NCBI RefSeq assembly: GCF_010820565.1
Contig: NZ_JAAIJQ010000002.1
Location: 94,747-158,746 of the forward strand
From: Thiorhodococcus minor
Lineage (GTDB): Bacteria > Pseudomonadota > Gammaproteobacteria > Chromatiales > Chromatiaceae
Direction of reading: 5' to 3'
Length of the DNA stretch: 64,000 bases
Position numbers and translations under genes: made by a program. The stretch's first letter is position 1, and each line of letters opens with the position of its first letter. This document shows, in pieces, positions 1-9,573 of this stretch. Below the pieces are notes generated by a model. The model saw only the letters and a list, made by a program, of their open reading frames with translations, was not told the DNA's origin and ran no database searches.

Positions 1-532
1 CATCGCCCAGGAGCTCGCGGACCCGCTGGCCAGTACCGCCGACGAGCTGGAGCCTGAGCTGCTGGCCTTGGTCGAGGCCCTCGCCCGTCAGGTGATCATG
101 GAGGAGCTGAGCACGCGGCCCGAGCTGATCCAGCAGGTTCTGCATCAGGCATTGGCGCAGCTGCCATCGCGGCAGCATGCCTTGAAGGTTCATGTGCATC
201 CGCATCAACAGGCTATCTTGGCGACCTACGCTCAAGCGCGCGGCGAGCAGGTCGTCTGGGTGGCGGATGCGGCCATCGAGCCGGGTGGGTGTCTCATCGA
301 GAGCGGACCCAGCCGGATCGATGCCAGCCTCGAGTCGCGGTTGCGCCAGGGCGTCGCGGCCATTTGGGGCGACCTCTCCAAATCGCGTCAAGAGATTGAC
401 GTACTCGAGCTTGCGGCCGAGCCGACGGATGCCCTGGCGGACGTCGCTAAGATCGAGCCCGAGCCCGAGCCCGAGCCCGAGCTGGGCGAGCCGTTAGATC
501 CTGCGCACGAAGACGCCGAGGAGTCTCCATGA
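1..532 (+). CDS. fliH: FliH, flagellar export ATPase regulator (5' truncated)
   Basis: The reading frame is open from base 2 and the true start lies before the window. FliH is the cytoplasmic stator-like partner that binds FliI and docks it to the C-ring and export gate. The visible part starts in the helical region and runs through the conserved C-terminal domain (ALARQVI..EL, then KVHVHPHQ and [16 protein letters not shown]). The tail is acidic and contains four perfect copies of the hexamer gagccc (455-478), read as Glu-Pro repeats. Its stop overlaps the fliI start in an ATGA, so the two genes are translationally coupled. Confidence 0.93.
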   Translation, partial: IAQELADPLASTADELEPELLALVEALARQVIMEELSTRPELIQQVLHQALAQLPSRQHALKVHVHPHQQAILATYAQARGEQVVWVADAAIEPGGCLIESGPSRIDASLESRLRQGVAAIWGDLSKSRQEIDVLELAAEPTDALADVAKIEPEPEPEPELGEPLDPAHEDAEESP

Positions 533-1932
533 GCGAGGTCATCCACGAGCTCAAGCAAGAAAGCAGACGGCAGCTGAGTCTCGGGCTGAAGGACCGGCTG
601 AGTCAGTCGCGTCAGCGCATCGACGAAACGCTGGCGCCTCAGCCGGAGGGGCGTCTCTCGCGCATGGTGGGGATGACGCTCGAGGCCGAGGGCATTCGCC
701 TGCCCGTCGGCGGCCGCGCGGCCATTCATACCTCGACGGGCAAGCGCCTCGCCGCCGAGGTCGTCGGCTTCAATGGCGAGAAGACCTTCCTCATGCCTGA
801 GGGGCAGCTCGAGGGGCTGATTCCAGGCGCGCGGATCGAGCCGCTCGAGCAGACCCGGCGGATCGCCGTCGGATCTGAGCTGCTCGGGCGCGTGGTGGAC
901 GCCTTGGGCAAGCCGCTGGACGGCGGCGGGCCGATCCGGGCGTCTGAAGCCGTCTCGATCGAGGGCCGCCCCATCAATCCGTTGACACGCGCGCCTGTGA
1001 CCGAGTCGCTGGATGTCGGTATCCGTGCCCTCAACGGCCTGCTGTCGGTGGGTCGCGGTCAACGAATCGGGCTCTTTGCCGGAAGTGGCGTGGGCAAGAG
1101 CGTGCTCTTGGGCATGATGACGCGGCATACCGAGGCGGATGTCATCGTGGTCGGGCTCATCGGCGAGCGTGGCCGCGAGGTGAACGAGTTTATTCACGAC
1201 ATCCTCGACCTGGAATCGCGCAAGCGTACCGTGGTCGTGGCGGTCCCCGCCGACCAGTCTCCATTGCTGCGCCAGCATGGCGCCTGGGTATCGACGCGCA
1301 TCGCCGAGTACTTCCGCGACCAGGGGCTCAATGTGCTCCTGCTCATGGATTCGCTCACGCGCTTTGCGCAGGCCGCCCGCGAGATCGCCATGGCGATCGG
1401 CGAGCCGCCCGCGACCAAGGGCTATTCCGCCTCTGTCTTCGCGCGCCTGCCGCAGCTGGTGGAGCGCGCGGGCAATGGCGACACGGGCGGCGGCTCCATC
1501 ACGGCCTTCTACACGGTGCTGGCGGAGGGCGACGATCAGAACGATCCCATCGTGGACTCCGCTCGCGCCATCCTCGACGGCCATGTCGTGCTGTCGCGCG
1601 AGATCGCCGAGACCGGCCGTTATCCGGCCATCGACGTCGGCGCATCCGTGTCGCGCGTCATGAGCGCCGTGGTGACGCCCGAGCATCAGCGCGCCGCGTT
1701 CCGTTTCCGCGGCATCCTCTCGACCTATGCGCGCAATCGCGACCTGATCGCGGTTGGCGCCTATCGCAAGGGCTCGGATGCGGCCTTGGACGAGGCCGTG
1801 GCGATGCAGCCACGGCTCGAGGATTATCTGCGCCAGGACCGGCTCGAAGCGGCGGGGCTCGAACAGTCTCGGCAAGCCCTCTTCGAGGTCTTGGGTCTCC
1901 AGCCGCCGGCTGGAAGGAGTGATGGGGCATGA
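529..1932 (+). CDS. fliI: FliI, flagellum-specific export ATPase
   Basis: The 467-residue ATPase energises export of flagellar substrates at the base of the basal body. The Walker A loop GSGVGKS is at residues 185-191, the hydrophobic Walker B strand ([13 protein letters not shown]) follows, and the F1-beta-like core continues with [21 protein letters not shown]. Length and order match the family (about 440-460 residues in enterobacteria). The ATG lies inside the fliH stop (ATGA) and the gene ends in ATGA over fliJ, so fliH-fliI-fliJ form a coupled set. Confidence 0.98.
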   Translation: MSEVIHELKQESRRQLSLGLKDRLSQSRQRIDETLAPQPEGRLSRMVGMTLEAEGIRLPVGGRAAIHTSTGKRLAAEVVGFNGEKTFLMPEGQLEGLIPGARIEPLEQTRRIAVGSELLGRVVDALGKPLDGGGPIRASEAVSIEGRPINPLTRAPVTESLDVGIRALNGLLSVGRGQRIGLFAGSGVGKSVLLGMMTRHTEADVIVVGLIGERGREVNEFIHDILDLESRKRTVVVAVPADQSPLLRQHGAWVSTRIAEYFRDQGLNVLLLMDSLTRFAQAAREIAMAIGEPPATKGYSASVFARLPQLVERAGNGDTGGGSITAFYTVLAEGDDQNDPIVDSARAILDGHVVLSREIAETGRYPAIDVGASVSRVMSAVVTPEHQRAAFRFRGILSTYARNRDLIAVGAYRKGSDAALDEAVAMQPRLEDYLRQDRLEAAGLEQSRQALFEVLGLQPPAGRSDGA

Positions 1933-2381
1933 GCGTGCGGCGTTTCCAGCGATTGCTGAAGATTCGTGAGGCGCAAGAGAACGAGGCCGCCGTGGTGCTT
2001 GCCGAGCGGCTGGCCGATCTGGGCAAGCTGGAGCAGCAGCGCGATCAGCTCACGGAGTACCAGTCGGTCTATCTCGATGCGCTGGTGCCCAATGATGCGC
2101 GACTCCTCAAGCAGCTGGGGCTCATGCATCAGCAGCTGCGCGAGGCGCTGCAGCAGCAGGAGCTGCGCGTCGGGGCGGCTCAGACACGGGTCGATCAGGC
2201 GCGTGATGCGTGGCTTGAGCGGCATCAGGCGAGCCTGTCGCTGGAGAAGCTGATCGAGCGCAGGCGCCGCGCCGACGCCGTCGAGGAGAATCGCAAGCAG
2301 CAGAGTGCCTTGGATATGTGGGCGACCCTCAGGGCCTTCCAAAAGGACCAAGGACTGGGTTTTTCAGGGTCGGACGACTGA
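1929..2381 (+). CDS. fliJ: FliJ, export chaperone and FliI stalk
   Basis: This 150-residue protein is highly charged, rich in Gln, Glu and Arg, and predicted to be almost entirely antiparallel coiled coil. That is the form of FliJ, the stalk that sits in the FliI hexamer and cycles export chaperones to FlhA. Typical elements are the start [18 protein letters not shown] and the central [16 protein letters not shown]. Family length is about 147. It overlaps fliI by four bases, and fliK starts 11 bases downstream. Confidence 0.92.
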   Translation: MSVRRFQRLLKIREAQENEAAVVLAERLADLGKLEQQRDQLTEYQSVYLDALVPNDARLLKQLGLMHQQLREALQQQELRVGAAQTRVDQARDAWLERHQASLSLEKLIERRRRADAVEENRKQQSALDMWATLRAFQKDQGLGFSGSDD

Positions 2382-2392
2382 GGATCAGGATC

Positions 2393-3892
2393 ATGCAATC
2401 GGGCAATGTTCAAACTGCGGCAGTCGGTCTTTTCGCTCAGCTGCTCAATGCAGGAGTCGTCGAAGAGGGAGGGCTGGATGCTGGCGCGCCCTCCGACTTC
2501 ATCGATGCCATGGGCAAGCAGATCCGCGGGCTCTTGGAAAAGAATGGCATGGATTCCGCCGCCCTGGAGTCGGCCGACAACCAGGCGCTGGTCACAGCCT
2601 TCCTGTCCGCGATGCAGGGACAGGCTGCGGGGATCCAGGTCGACCCCGACGGGGGCGGCTCCAGCGCCTTGGAGGGACTGAATCGCCTGTTATCCGGGCT
2701 TGATCGCGGTCAGCCAGAGGGGGCGCAAGCGGCTGCAGAAAACCATGAGGCCGCCGGCCTGGCGGGAGTCGATGGCCTCGAGAGGATCGAGGCACTGCCG
2801 GCGTTCGTGCTCGAGCAGCTGGCGCAGTCGGGCGCGCTCGGGGGGGGCGCGCAGGGTTACGGGCAAGCCTTGAGCGCGTCTCCTGGGCAGCTCGCGGTGG
2901 ACGCTGTCGGTACCGGATCAGAGACACAGCAGCCCGCCAACAGCTCGGCTCGATCTGCCCTTGAGGCGCGCTTGGCCGAGCTGTTGTCGAGCCTTGGCCA
3001 AGTTGGGGCGGCATCCAATGTGGGCGAGCGATCCGGGACGTCTGGACAAGGGCTCGCCACGGCGCTCTATTCTCGGCTCGTTTCGCCAAGCTCGCCAAAT
3101 GCGGCGGGTGCCTCTGCGGCGGAGGCTGATGTAGGCGGTATGTCGGACAGGGAATTGGCCGAATTCGTCGAGGCGCTGCGATCACAGCTTGCCGCAGGTG
3201 CCACGGAGCAAGTTGCGGGCTCGACGACCAAGGGGGCTGCAGTGTCGGCGGTTCAGTCGCTGGCCCAAGCCTTGGGCGCGGAGCAGGGAGGGCAGGCAAC
3301 TTCGGATTCCATTGCAGCGCTCATCGGACGAAGCTTTACGCGCTCGGATGCACTCGCCGCACGGTCGATGGACGAGACGGCCGAGGATGCGGCTGGCCTC
3401 GTCACAGGCCTGAAGGGCGGTGATGCGTCGGCTGGGCTGCAGCGCGCCCAGGTCTTCGACCTGTCCAAGCTCCTGCAGCCGGGGGGGGAGGGGCGTCTTG
3501 CCGAGCAGGTGAAGTGGACCATGCAAGCTGGGCTCGAGTCAGCGGAGCTGAAGCTCCATCCGCCGAGTCTCGGTACGCTGGACGTGCGGGTGACCATGGA
3601 GGGCGACAAGGCGAGCGTTCAGTTCGTCTCGCCACACCCAGTCGTTCGGGAGGTGCTCGAGGCCGCGCTGCCGCGGTTGAGAGAGGCCCTGGCGCAGGAC
3701 GGCGTTGCGCTCGTCGACGTCAGCGTCTCCGAGCATCGCGCGGGCGGCGGCGACGGTTCCGCCGGGAGTGATTCCGGTCAGCGGGATGAGGCTCAGGGCC
3801 TCGACGCGGCTGCCGACGAGGTCGGCGACGAGCTGGGCACCGCGGTCGGTGCGCTGTCGCGACGCCTCAGCCAGCACGACTATTTTGCTTGA
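2393..3892 (+). CDS. fliK: FliK, hook-length control protein
   Basis: FliK is the secreted ruler that measures the hook and switches export specificity through FlhB. I chose the ATG at 2393 (499 residues) because it follows AGGATCAGGATC, whereas earlier in-frame starts lie inside fliJ. The first two thirds are low-complexity Ala/Gly/Ser/Gln sequence, as usual. The conserved FliK_C (Flg_hook) domain lies near residues 355-455, with LKLHPPSLGTLDVRVTMEGD and FVSPHPVVREVLEAALPRLREAL. A run of eight G lies at 3481-3488 inside the gene. A second FliK homologue is encoded at 23079-24731. Confidence 0.94.
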   Translation: MQSGNVQTAAVGLFAQLLNAGVVEEGGLDAGAPSDFIDAMGKQIRGLLEKNGMDSAALESADNQALVTAFLSAMQGQAAGIQVDPDGGGSSALEGLNRLLSGLDRGQPEGAQAAAENHEAAGLAGVDGLERIEALPAFVLEQLAQSGALGGGAQGYGQALSASPGQLAVDAVGTGSETQQPANSSARSALEARLAELLSSLGQVGAASNVGERSGTSGQGLATALYSRLVSPSSPNAAGASAAEADVGGMSDRELAEFVEALRSQLAAGATEQVAGSTTKGAAVSAVQSLAQALGAEQGGQATSDSIAALIGRSFTRSDALAARSMDETAEDAAGLVTGLKGGDASAGLQRAQVFDLSKLLQPGGEGRLAEQVKWTMQAGLESAELKLHPPSLGTLDVRVTMEGDKASVQFVSPHPVVREVLEAALPRLREALAQDGVALVDVSVSEHRAGGGDGSAGSDSGQRDEAQGLDAAADEVGDELGTAVGALSRRLSQHDYFA

Positions 3893-4147
3893 GCTGGGCT
3901 GGAGCTGGCTCGGCGAGCGCTGTTCTCGAGGCCGATGCGTCAGGGACATGCGGCTCCACGTCCTGTTGTCCGTGCCCGGCGAGGCCCGATCGGCCTGTCG
4001 CACCAAGGCGCCGCGGCAGCCCAAGACAGGTTTCTACCTCCAGGTCCGAGGGCCGTGACCGCGGGATGCCTGTCGCTCGCCTGTCCGATTGCATTAGTCC
4101 CGGATTTGCTGGATTCTGAGGCGAAGTCTTCAACTCATGGGTAAGTT
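3893..4147 (+). other. Intergenic gap between fliK and fliL, no gene seen
   Basis: These 255 bases hold short frames on both strands, none with a recognisable product or convincing ribosome binding site. A promoter for fliL could lie here, but no -24/-12 or sigma-28 element with correct spacing was found. Weak GG-N10-GC pairs near 3893-3915 lack the rest of the sigma-54 consensus. Confidence 0.5.
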
Positions 4148-4675
4148 ATGGCCGAAAAGAAGAAAGATGAGGCTGCCGAAGTGAAGGGCGGCAGCAAGCT
4201 CAAATGGATCATCCTGATTCTGATCGTCGTCTTGCTGCTCGCGGTGGGTGCTGGCGCCGCCTACTATTTTCTGATCGTCAAGTCAGACGACCAGGCCGAG
4301 GAGGCAGGCGATGGATCTCAGGCGCAAGGGGCCGAGGCCATGGCTCCCGCCGTGCAGGCGCCCCTCATCTATCATCGGCTGGAGGCCTTCACCGTCAATA
4401 TCACGGCGCCTGGCCCAGTGCGTTTCCTGAGGGTCAAGATGACGGTGGTGACGCGGGACGAAGCTGTGGTTGCCGCGCTCGACAAGCACACGCCGATGAT
4501 CCGCAACGACCTCTTGTCCTTGCTCGCCGGTCAGGAGTTTGCGACGGTCAATACGTCCGAAGGCAAGGACGCGCTGCGCGAAGAGCTCAAGCAGTCGCTG
4601 ACGGGGATTCTCACCAAGGCCGGCGAGCCTGCGAGCATCGAGGAAGTGCTCTTCACCGACTTCGTCATGCAATAG
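4148..4675 (+). CDS. fliL: FliL, basal-body-associated membrane protein
   Basis: FliL is a single-pass inner-membrane protein that rings the stator units and raises motor torque. This 175-residue copy has a Lys/Glu-rich cytoplasmic N-terminus, one hydrophobic helix at about residues 18-40 (KWIILILIVVLLLAVGAG), a linker and the conserved periplasmic SPFH-like domain (YHRLEAFTVNI, RFLRVKMTVVTRD, IRNDLLSLLAGQEFATV, and the C-terminal VLFTDFVMQ). It opens the fliLMNOPQR-flhB set and sits 10 bases before fliM. Confidence 0.96.
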   Translation: MAEKKKDEAAEVKGGSKLKWIILILIVVLLLAVGAGAAYYFLIVKSDDQAEEAGDGSQAQGAEAMAPAVQAPLIYHRLEAFTVNITAPGPVRFLRVKMTVVTRDEAVVAALDKHTPMIRNDLLSLLAGQEFATVNTSEGKDALREELKQSLTGILTKAGEPASIEEVLFTDFVMQ

Positions 4676-4685
4676 GCAGGCTCCG

Positions 4686-5663
4686 ATGTCTCAGCAGACA
4701 GATATCCTCAGCCAAGACGAGATCGATGCACTGCTGCATGGCGTCGATAGCGGTGGCGTCGATACGGATTCTGAGGCCTTTCCAGCCGATGGCGAGATCA
4801 GGTCTTACGATTTCGCCACGCAGGACCGCATCGTCCGCGGGCGCATGCCGACGCTCGACATGGTCAACGAGCGCTTCGCCCGCTACCTCAGGGTCCATCT
4901 GTTCAATCTGCTGCGGCGCGCGTCCGAGATCTCGGTGATCGGCGCTCGGGTGACGAAGTTCTCCGAGTATTTGCACTCGCTCTATGTACCGACGAGCCTG
5001 AACCTGGTGCGCGTCTATCCGCTGCACGGGACAGCGCTCTTCGTCTTCGATCCCAAGCTGGTCTTCGGGCTTGTGGACAACTTCTTCGGCGGCGACGGGC
5101 GTTATTACTCGCGCATCGAGGGTCGCGACTTCACGCCCATGGAGCTGCGCGTCATCCAGAATCTCTTGGATGCCGCGTTCGAGGATATGCAAAAGGCCTG
5201 GGAGCCGGTGATGCACTTGGAGTTCGAGTTCATCAACGCCGAGGTCAATCCGCAATTCGCCAATATCGTCAGTCCCACCGAGATCGTGGTGATCAACGAC
5301 TTCCACATCGAGCTGGAAGGTGGCGGCGGCAACCTGCACGTCACCCTACCTTACTCGATGATCGAGCCGATTCGCGAGCAGCTCGACACCGGACTGCAGT
5401 CGGATCGCTCGGGCGCGGACAAGCGCTGGCTGGTCGCGCTGGAGCAGGAGATCCCGCTGGCCGAGGTGGAGATCTTCTCGAATCTCACTGAGGCGACGGT
5501 GAGCGTTCAAGAGCTGCTGGACATGAGGCCGGGAGACATCATCCCGATCGATCTCCCGGAGACGGTGATTCTCAACGTCGAAGACATCCCCCTCTTCAGG
5601 GGCAAGTTTGGCGTGGCCAACGGAATCAACGCCGTCAAGATCCTAGAGCGGATCCAGACCTAG
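4686..5663 (+). CDS. fliM: FliM, C-ring switch protein
   Basis: FliM is the middle C-ring protein that binds CheY-P and sets rotation direction. At 325 residues it has the classic N-terminal CheY-binding peptide (ILSQDEIDALLHG, residues 7-19), the central CheC-like domain with the GGxG-type motif (DNFFGGDGRYYSRIEGRDFTP) and the C-terminal SpoA domain (EIPLAEVEIFSNLTEATVSV, then DIIPIDLPE). The N-terminal peptide has relatives in CheZ and CheA in this window. Confidence 0.98.
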   Translation: MSQQTDILSQDEIDALLHGVDSGGVDTDSEAFPADGEIRSYDFATQDRIVRGRMPTLDMVNERFARYLRVHLFNLLRRASEISVIGARVTKFSEYLHSLYVPTSLNLVRVYPLHGTALFVFDPKLVFGLVDNFFGGDGRYYSRIEGRDFTPMELRVIQNLLDAAFEDMQKAWEPVMHLEFEFINAEVNPQFANIVSPTEIVVINDFHIELEGGGGNLHVTLPYSMIEPIREQLDTGLQSDRSGADKRWLVALEQEIPLAEVEIFSNLTEATVSVQELLDMRPGDIIPIDLPETVILNVEDIPLFRGKFGVANGINAVKILERIQT

Positions 5664-5697
5664 ATGTCGTTCGATACCAGAAACGAGGAGCCAAATC

Positions 5698-6150
5698 GTG
5701 GCCGATGATCCGAACGAAGACATCGCCGACGCCTGGGCGGCCGCGCTCGAAGAGCAAAAGGATAGCGAAGGCGGGGCTGGCGCCGAATCGGCCGCCGCCG
5801 ACCGGGCGAGCGATGCCGCCGCTGGGGCTAACGAAGCCGTTCCGGTGAGTCCGGAGGACTTCTCGGACAGTCAAACGCCAGCCGCGACGGACGTGAATCT
5901 GGATTTGGTCCTGGACGTGCCCGTCACCATCGCGATGGAGATCGGGCGCACCCGGATCCCCATTCGCAATCTGCTGCAGCTCAATCAGGGCTCTGTGGTG
6001 GAGCTGGATCGCCTGGCCGGCGAGCCTCTGGATGTGCTGGTGAACGGGACCCTGATCGCGCATGGCGAGGTCGTCGTGGTCAACGAGAAGTTCGGGATTC
6101 GTCTCACCGACGTCATCAGCCCCAGCGAGCGGGTTCGCAAGCTGAGGTAG
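5698..6150 (+). CDS. fliN: FliN, C-ring switch protein
   Basis: FliN forms the base of the C-ring and binds FliH. The GTG at 5698 follows GAGGAG by a good spacing and gives 150 residues. The first half is an acidic Ala-rich extension; residues about 65-150 form the SpoA domain (NLDLVLDVPVTIAMEIGRT, then GSVVELDRLAGEPLDVLVNG and EVVVVNEKFGIRLTDVIS), matching the family closely. Its stop TAG overlaps the fliO GTG by one base. Confidence 0.97.
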   Translation: MADDPNEDIADAWAAALEEQKDSEGGAGAESAAADRASDAAAGANEAVPVSPEDFSDSQTPAATDVNLDLVLDVPVTIAMEIGRTRIPIRNLLQLNQGSVVELDRLAGEPLDVLVNGTLIAHGEVVVVNEKFGIRLTDVISPSERVRKLR

Positions 6151-6584
6151 TGCCAGTGTGCCGCCCTGATCGTCATTGGATGGTCGCGGCCATAGGCGCA
6201 CTCTGGGCGGCGCCGTGGCCAGCCTGTGCGGAGCCCTCTGGGCAATCCGGGCAATTGGCCGCGGGCTACTTGGCGCAATTGCTCGGCGGCCTGGTCCTGG
6301 TCATCGTTCTCATCATCCTCTTCGCCTGGATGCTGCGCAGGATGCCCGGTCTGCAGGGGCAGGGGCCCTCCCTGATTCAGGTGCTGGCCGTGCGCAACCT
6401 GGGTGCGCGCGAGCGCTTGATGCTGATCCAGGTGGGTGAGGAGCAGGTGCTGATCGGGGTGACTCCAAGCGGCATTCAGCGCCTGCACACGCTCGCCAAG
6501 CCACTGGATGTGGCGCCCGACACACCATTGACCGCGGACTTCGCCAGCTTGCTGAGCCGTATGACCTCACCTGGCGGGCGCTGA
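6150..6584 (+). CDS. fliO: FliO, export-gate assembly factor
   Basis: FliO is a small membrane protein needed to assemble the FliP ring. The 144-residue product has an N-terminal hydrophobic stretch with a possible signal cleavage after AWPACA-like sequence, a transmembrane helix near residues 40-62 ([19 protein letters not shown]) and a cytoplasmic FliO domain ([29 protein letters not shown]). The GTG at 6150 is used because it touches the fliN stop; GTG 6156 and ATG 6180 are alternatives. It overlaps fliP by one base. Confidence 0.9.
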   Translation: MPVCRPDRHWMVAAIGALWAAPWPACAEPSGQSGQLAAGYLAQLLGGLVLVIVLIILFAWMLRRMPGLQGQGPSLIQVLAVRNLGARERLMLIQVGEEQVLIGVTPSGIQRLHTLAKPLDVAPDTPLTADFASLLSRMTSPGGR

Positions 6585-7333
6585 TGATGCGACCCATCCA
6601 GCTCCTTGGCGCCTTGGCTATGCTGCTGATCCCAGCGGTGGGATGGGGGCAGATCGGCGGATTGGATGCGGTGACGGTCACCACCGAGCAGGACGGTGGT
6701 CAGGTCTACTCGGTCACGCTGCAGATTCTGCTGTTGATGACCATCCTGACGCTGCTGCCGTCGGCGCTCATCATGATGACCTCCTTCACCCGCATCATCA
6801 TCGTGCTCGCCATCTTGCGGCAGGGACTGGGCACTTCGCAGACGCCATCCAATCAGATCCTGCTGGGCATCGCCTTCTTCCTCACGCTCTTCATCATGGC
6901 GCCCGTCTTCCAGGAGATCTATGACACGGCGGTGCAGCCCTACATGGAAGAGAAGGTCGGCACCGAGGAGGCGTTGAGCAAGGCGGTCAAGCCGCTGCGG
7001 ACCTTCATGCTGGCGCAGACGCGCGAGTCGGATCTGTCAATGTTCGCCGAGATCCGGGGACTGGACGGCTTCGAGTCGCCCGACGACATCCCGCTCAACC
7101 TGCTGGTGCCGTCCTTCGTGATCAGCGAGCTCAAGACGGCGTTCCAGATCGGATTCCTGATCCTCATTCCCTTTCTCATCATCGATCTGGTGGTCGCCAG
7201 CGTCCTGATGTCGATGGGCATGATGATGCTGTCGCCGCTCATCATCTCGCTGCCGTTCAAACTGATGCTCTTCGTGCTCGTCGACGGCTGGTCCCTGCTG
7301 ATGGGGACCCTGGCGCAGAGCTTCTATACCTAA
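6584..7333 (+). CDS. fliP: FliP, export gate protein
   Basis: FliP builds most of the export channel in the inner membrane. The 249-residue protein starts with a signal peptide ([16 protein letters not shown]), a known feature of FliP, followed by transmembrane helices carrying family motifs: [40 protein letters not shown] and [19 protein letters not shown]. The start overlaps the fliO stop (TGATG). Length equals the usual 245-250. Confidence 0.98.
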   Translation: MMRPIQLLGALAMLLIPAVGWGQIGGLDAVTVTTEQDGGQVYSVTLQILLLMTILTLLPSALIMMTSFTRIIIVLAILRQGLGTSQTPSNQILLGIAFFLTLFIMAPVFQEIYDTAVQPYMEEKVGTEEALSKAVKPLRTFMLAQTRESDLSMFAEIRGLDGFESPDDIPLNLLVPSFVISELKTAFQIGFLILIPFLIIDLVVASVLMSMGMMMLSPLIISLPFKLMLFVLVDGWSLLMGTLAQSFYT

Positions 7334-7347
7334 TGGAGGATGACGCG

Positions 7348-7617
7348 ATGACACCCGAAATGGTCGTAGACATTGGTAAGGAGGCCGGCGAGGTCATCAT
7401 TCTGCTGGCGGCTCCGCCTCTCCTCGCTGGACTCATCGTGGGCTTGGCGATCAGTCTGCTCCAGGCGGCAACTCAGATCCAAGAGATGACCCTGACTTTC
7501 ATTCCGAAGCTGGTTGCCGTGGGCGGCGCGCTCATCATCGCCGGGCATTGGATGCTGTCGCTGATCGTCGACTATGTCACCCGGCTCTACGAGAGCATCC
7601 CAAGCCTGATCGGCTAG
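7348..7617 (+). CDS. fliQ: FliQ, export gate protein
   Basis: FliQ is the two-helix subunit that wraps the FliP/FliR channel. I chose ATG 7348 and not the ATG at 7333, because GGAGG (7335-7339) then sits at proper spacing and the product is 89 residues, exactly the family length. Motifs are MTPEMVVDIGKEA, PPLLAGLIVGLAISLLQAAT and the conserved TQIQEMTLTFIPK turn. Confidence 0.97.
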   Translation: MTPEMVVDIGKEAGEVIILLAAPPLLAGLIVGLAISLLQAATQIQEMTLTFIPKLVAVGGALIIAGHWMLSLIVDYVTRLYESIPSLIG

Positions 7618-7647
7618 CGTGGGCGCGGCTTTTGCTTAGCCTCGTCT

Positions 7648-8421
7648 ATGAGTTTTGCTGCAGAGGACATCTTCGCCTGGGTCAGCTCCTTCATCTGGCC
7701 CTTCGTGCGCATCAGCGCCATGCTGCTGGTTGCGCCCGTCTTCGGTGCCCGTAACGTCAATGTGCGCGCCCGGCTGGCCATGGGCTTCCTTCTCGCGCTC
7801 GTCGTCGCGCCCCAGCTGACCGAAACGCCGAGTATCGATCCCCTGAGCCTGGGCGGCCTGGTCGTCGCGATCCACCAGGTCGTCGTCGGAATCGCCATGG
7901 GCTTCGTGATGCAGATGGTCTTTTCCGCGCTGACGCAAGCGGGCGAGAGTATCGCACTCTCCATGGGGCTCGGCTTTGCCTCGGCCATGGACCCGGTCGG
8001 CGGTGTCCAGGTCCCCATGGTGTCGCAGTACTATATGATCCTCGCGACCCTCATCTTCCTGGCGCTGGACGGCCACCTCATCCTCATCGAGCTGCTGCTG
8101 CGCAGTTTCGAGACCCTGCCGATCGCGGCAGAGGGGCTGACGACCGACCAGCTTTGGGCCATCGTCGGCTTCGGCAGCACCATGTACGCCGCCGCGGTGC
8201 TCATCGCCTTGCCGGCCGTCACCTCCTTGCTGCTGGTCAATATCGCCATGGGCGTCATTACGCGCGCCGCGCCTCAGCTCAATATCTTTGCCGTCGGTTT
8301 TCCGCTGACCTTGCTCGCGGGCTTTATCATCATCCTTTTGACGATGCCCAGCCTGCCGGCCAGGATTGGCGAGCTGCTCATGGCGGCCTTTCCGCTCATT
8401 CAGCAGCTAACGAGGGCGTGA
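7648..8421 (+). CDS. fliR: FliR, export gate protein
   Basis: FliR is the single-copy subunit closing the FliP5-FliQ4-FliR1 channel. The 257-residue, multi-pass protein shows the family signatures WPFVRISAMLLVAPVFGARN, VGIAMGFVMQMVFSALTQAGE and MGVITRAAPQLNIFAVGFPL. It starts 30 bases after fliQ and ends one base before the flhB start. Confidence 0.97.
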   Translation: MSFAAEDIFAWVSSFIWPFVRISAMLLVAPVFGARNVNVRARLAMGFLLALVVAPQLTETPSIDPLSLGGLVVAIHQVVVGIAMGFVMQMVFSALTQAGESIALSMGLGFASAMDPVGGVQVPMVSQYYMILATLIFLALDGHLILIELLLRSFETLPIAAEGLTTDQLWAIVGFGSTMYAAAVLIALPAVTSLLLVNIAMGVITRAAPQLNIFAVGFPLTLLAGFIIILLTMPSLPARIGELLMAAFPLIQQLTRA

Positions 8422-8422
8422 C

Positions 8423-9568
8423 ATGGCCGAGAACGAGAATGGCCAGGAACGCTCGGAGCAACCCACCGCGAAGCGGATCCGCGAGGCGCGCGAAAAAGGT
8501 CAGGTCGCGCGCTCGCGCGAATTCAACACCTTCGCCGTGCTGATGACTGGCGGCGGCTTTCTGATCCTCGCGGGCGGCAGTCTGGCGGCCAAGCTCAGCG
8601 CGGTTCTGATCGACGCCTGGACGCTCGAGCGCAGCCTGATCTTCGATACGAATCTGCTCGTGCCCCACATGCAGGACTTGCTCGGGCGGGCCTTCTTCAT
8701 CTTGGTGCCTTTGCTCATCGTGCTGATGATCGTCGCCATGCTGGCGCCGTTCATGGTCGGTGGTGCGAACTTCGCGGCCAAGGCCTTCATGCCCAAGCTC
8801 TCCAAGCTGAATCCGATCAGCGGGATCAAGCGGGTGTTCTCGGTGCAGGGCTTGATGGAGCTCGCCAAGGGGCTCGGCAAGTTCTTCCTGGTGGGGCTTG
8901 TCGCCGGTGTGGCGATCAGCCTGATCTGGGACAACCTCATCGGCTTGGGCGAGCAGTCGGTCGAGAGCGCCATCCTGCAGGCCGCGCGCATGGCCTCCTG
9001 GATCTTCCTCATCGCCTCCTCCGCCTTGCTGGTGGTGGCCATGATGGACGTGCCCTTCCAGCTCTGGAATCACCAGAAACAGCTGAAGATGACGCTCCAG
9101 GAGGTCAAGGACGAGTTCAAGGAGACCGAGGGCAAGCCCGAGGTCAAGGGCCGCATCCGTCAGCTGCAGCACGAGATGGCGCGCCGCCGCATGATGTCCG
9201 AGGTGCCCAAGGCCGACGTCGTCATCACCAACCCGACCCACTATGCGGTGGCCATCGCCTATGAGGCGGCCACCATGCGTGCTCCCAAGCTGCTGGCCAA
9301 GGGCAAGGACGATGTTGCGGCCGCGATTCGCGATCTCGCCGAGGAGCACGAGATCACCCTGGTCGAGGCCCCGCGGGTGGCGCGCGCCATCTATTTCACG
9401 ACCGAGCTGAATCATGAGATCCCGGGCGGTCTCTTCGTCGCCGTGGCGCGGATCCTGGCCTATGTCTATCAGCTCAAGCGACATGATCCGGACGCCGAGA
9501 TCTCCAGCGATCTGCCGGTGCCTGACGAGTATCTGGATCCGCGCAGCGCGCGGCGGGCGGGGAGGTAG
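8423..9568 (+). CDS. flhB: FlhB, export specificity switch
   Basis: FlhB switches export from rod/hook to filament substrates. The 381-residue protein has a charged N-terminus (ERSEQPTAKRIREAREKGQVARS), four transmembrane helices and a cytoplasmic domain with the autocleavage site NPTH at residues 270-273 (VITNPTHYAVAIAYE). The FhlB protein encoded at 22422-22832 is a stand-alone relative of this cytoplasmic domain. Confidence 0.98.
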   Translation: MAENENGQERSEQPTAKRIREAREKGQVARSREFNTFAVLMTGGGFLILAGGSLAAKLSAVLIDAWTLERSLIFDTNLLVPHMQDLLGRAFFILVPLLIVLMIVAMLAPFMVGGANFAAKAFMPKLSKLNPISGIKRVFSVQGLMELAKGLGKFFLVGLVAGVAISLIWDNLIGLGEQSVESAILQAARMASWIFLIASSALLVVAMMDVPFQLWNHQKQLKMTLQEVKDEFKETEGKPEVKGRIRQLQHEMARRRMMSEVPKADVVITNPTHYAVAIAYEAATMRAPKLLAKGKDDVAAAIRDLAEEHEITLVEAPRVARAIYFTTELNHEIPGGLFVAVARILAYVYQLKRHDPDAEISSDLPVPDEYLDPRSARRAGR

Positions 9569-9573
9569 CCGGG

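Noticed and set aside
455..478. Hexamer repeat gagccc in fliH
   Set aside because: Four perfect in-frame copies encode Glu-Pro in the acidic tail; length change would keep the frame, so no switching effect is expected.
388..1875. Long minus-strand open frame of 495 codons opposite fliI
   Set aside because: It mirrors the GC-rich third codon positions of fliI and has no recognisable domain; typical shadow of a strongly coded gene.
4128..4160. Sigma-28-like TCAA...GCCGAAAA pair at the fliL start
   Set aside because: Spacing is two bases too long and the -10 part lies within the first codons of fliL.
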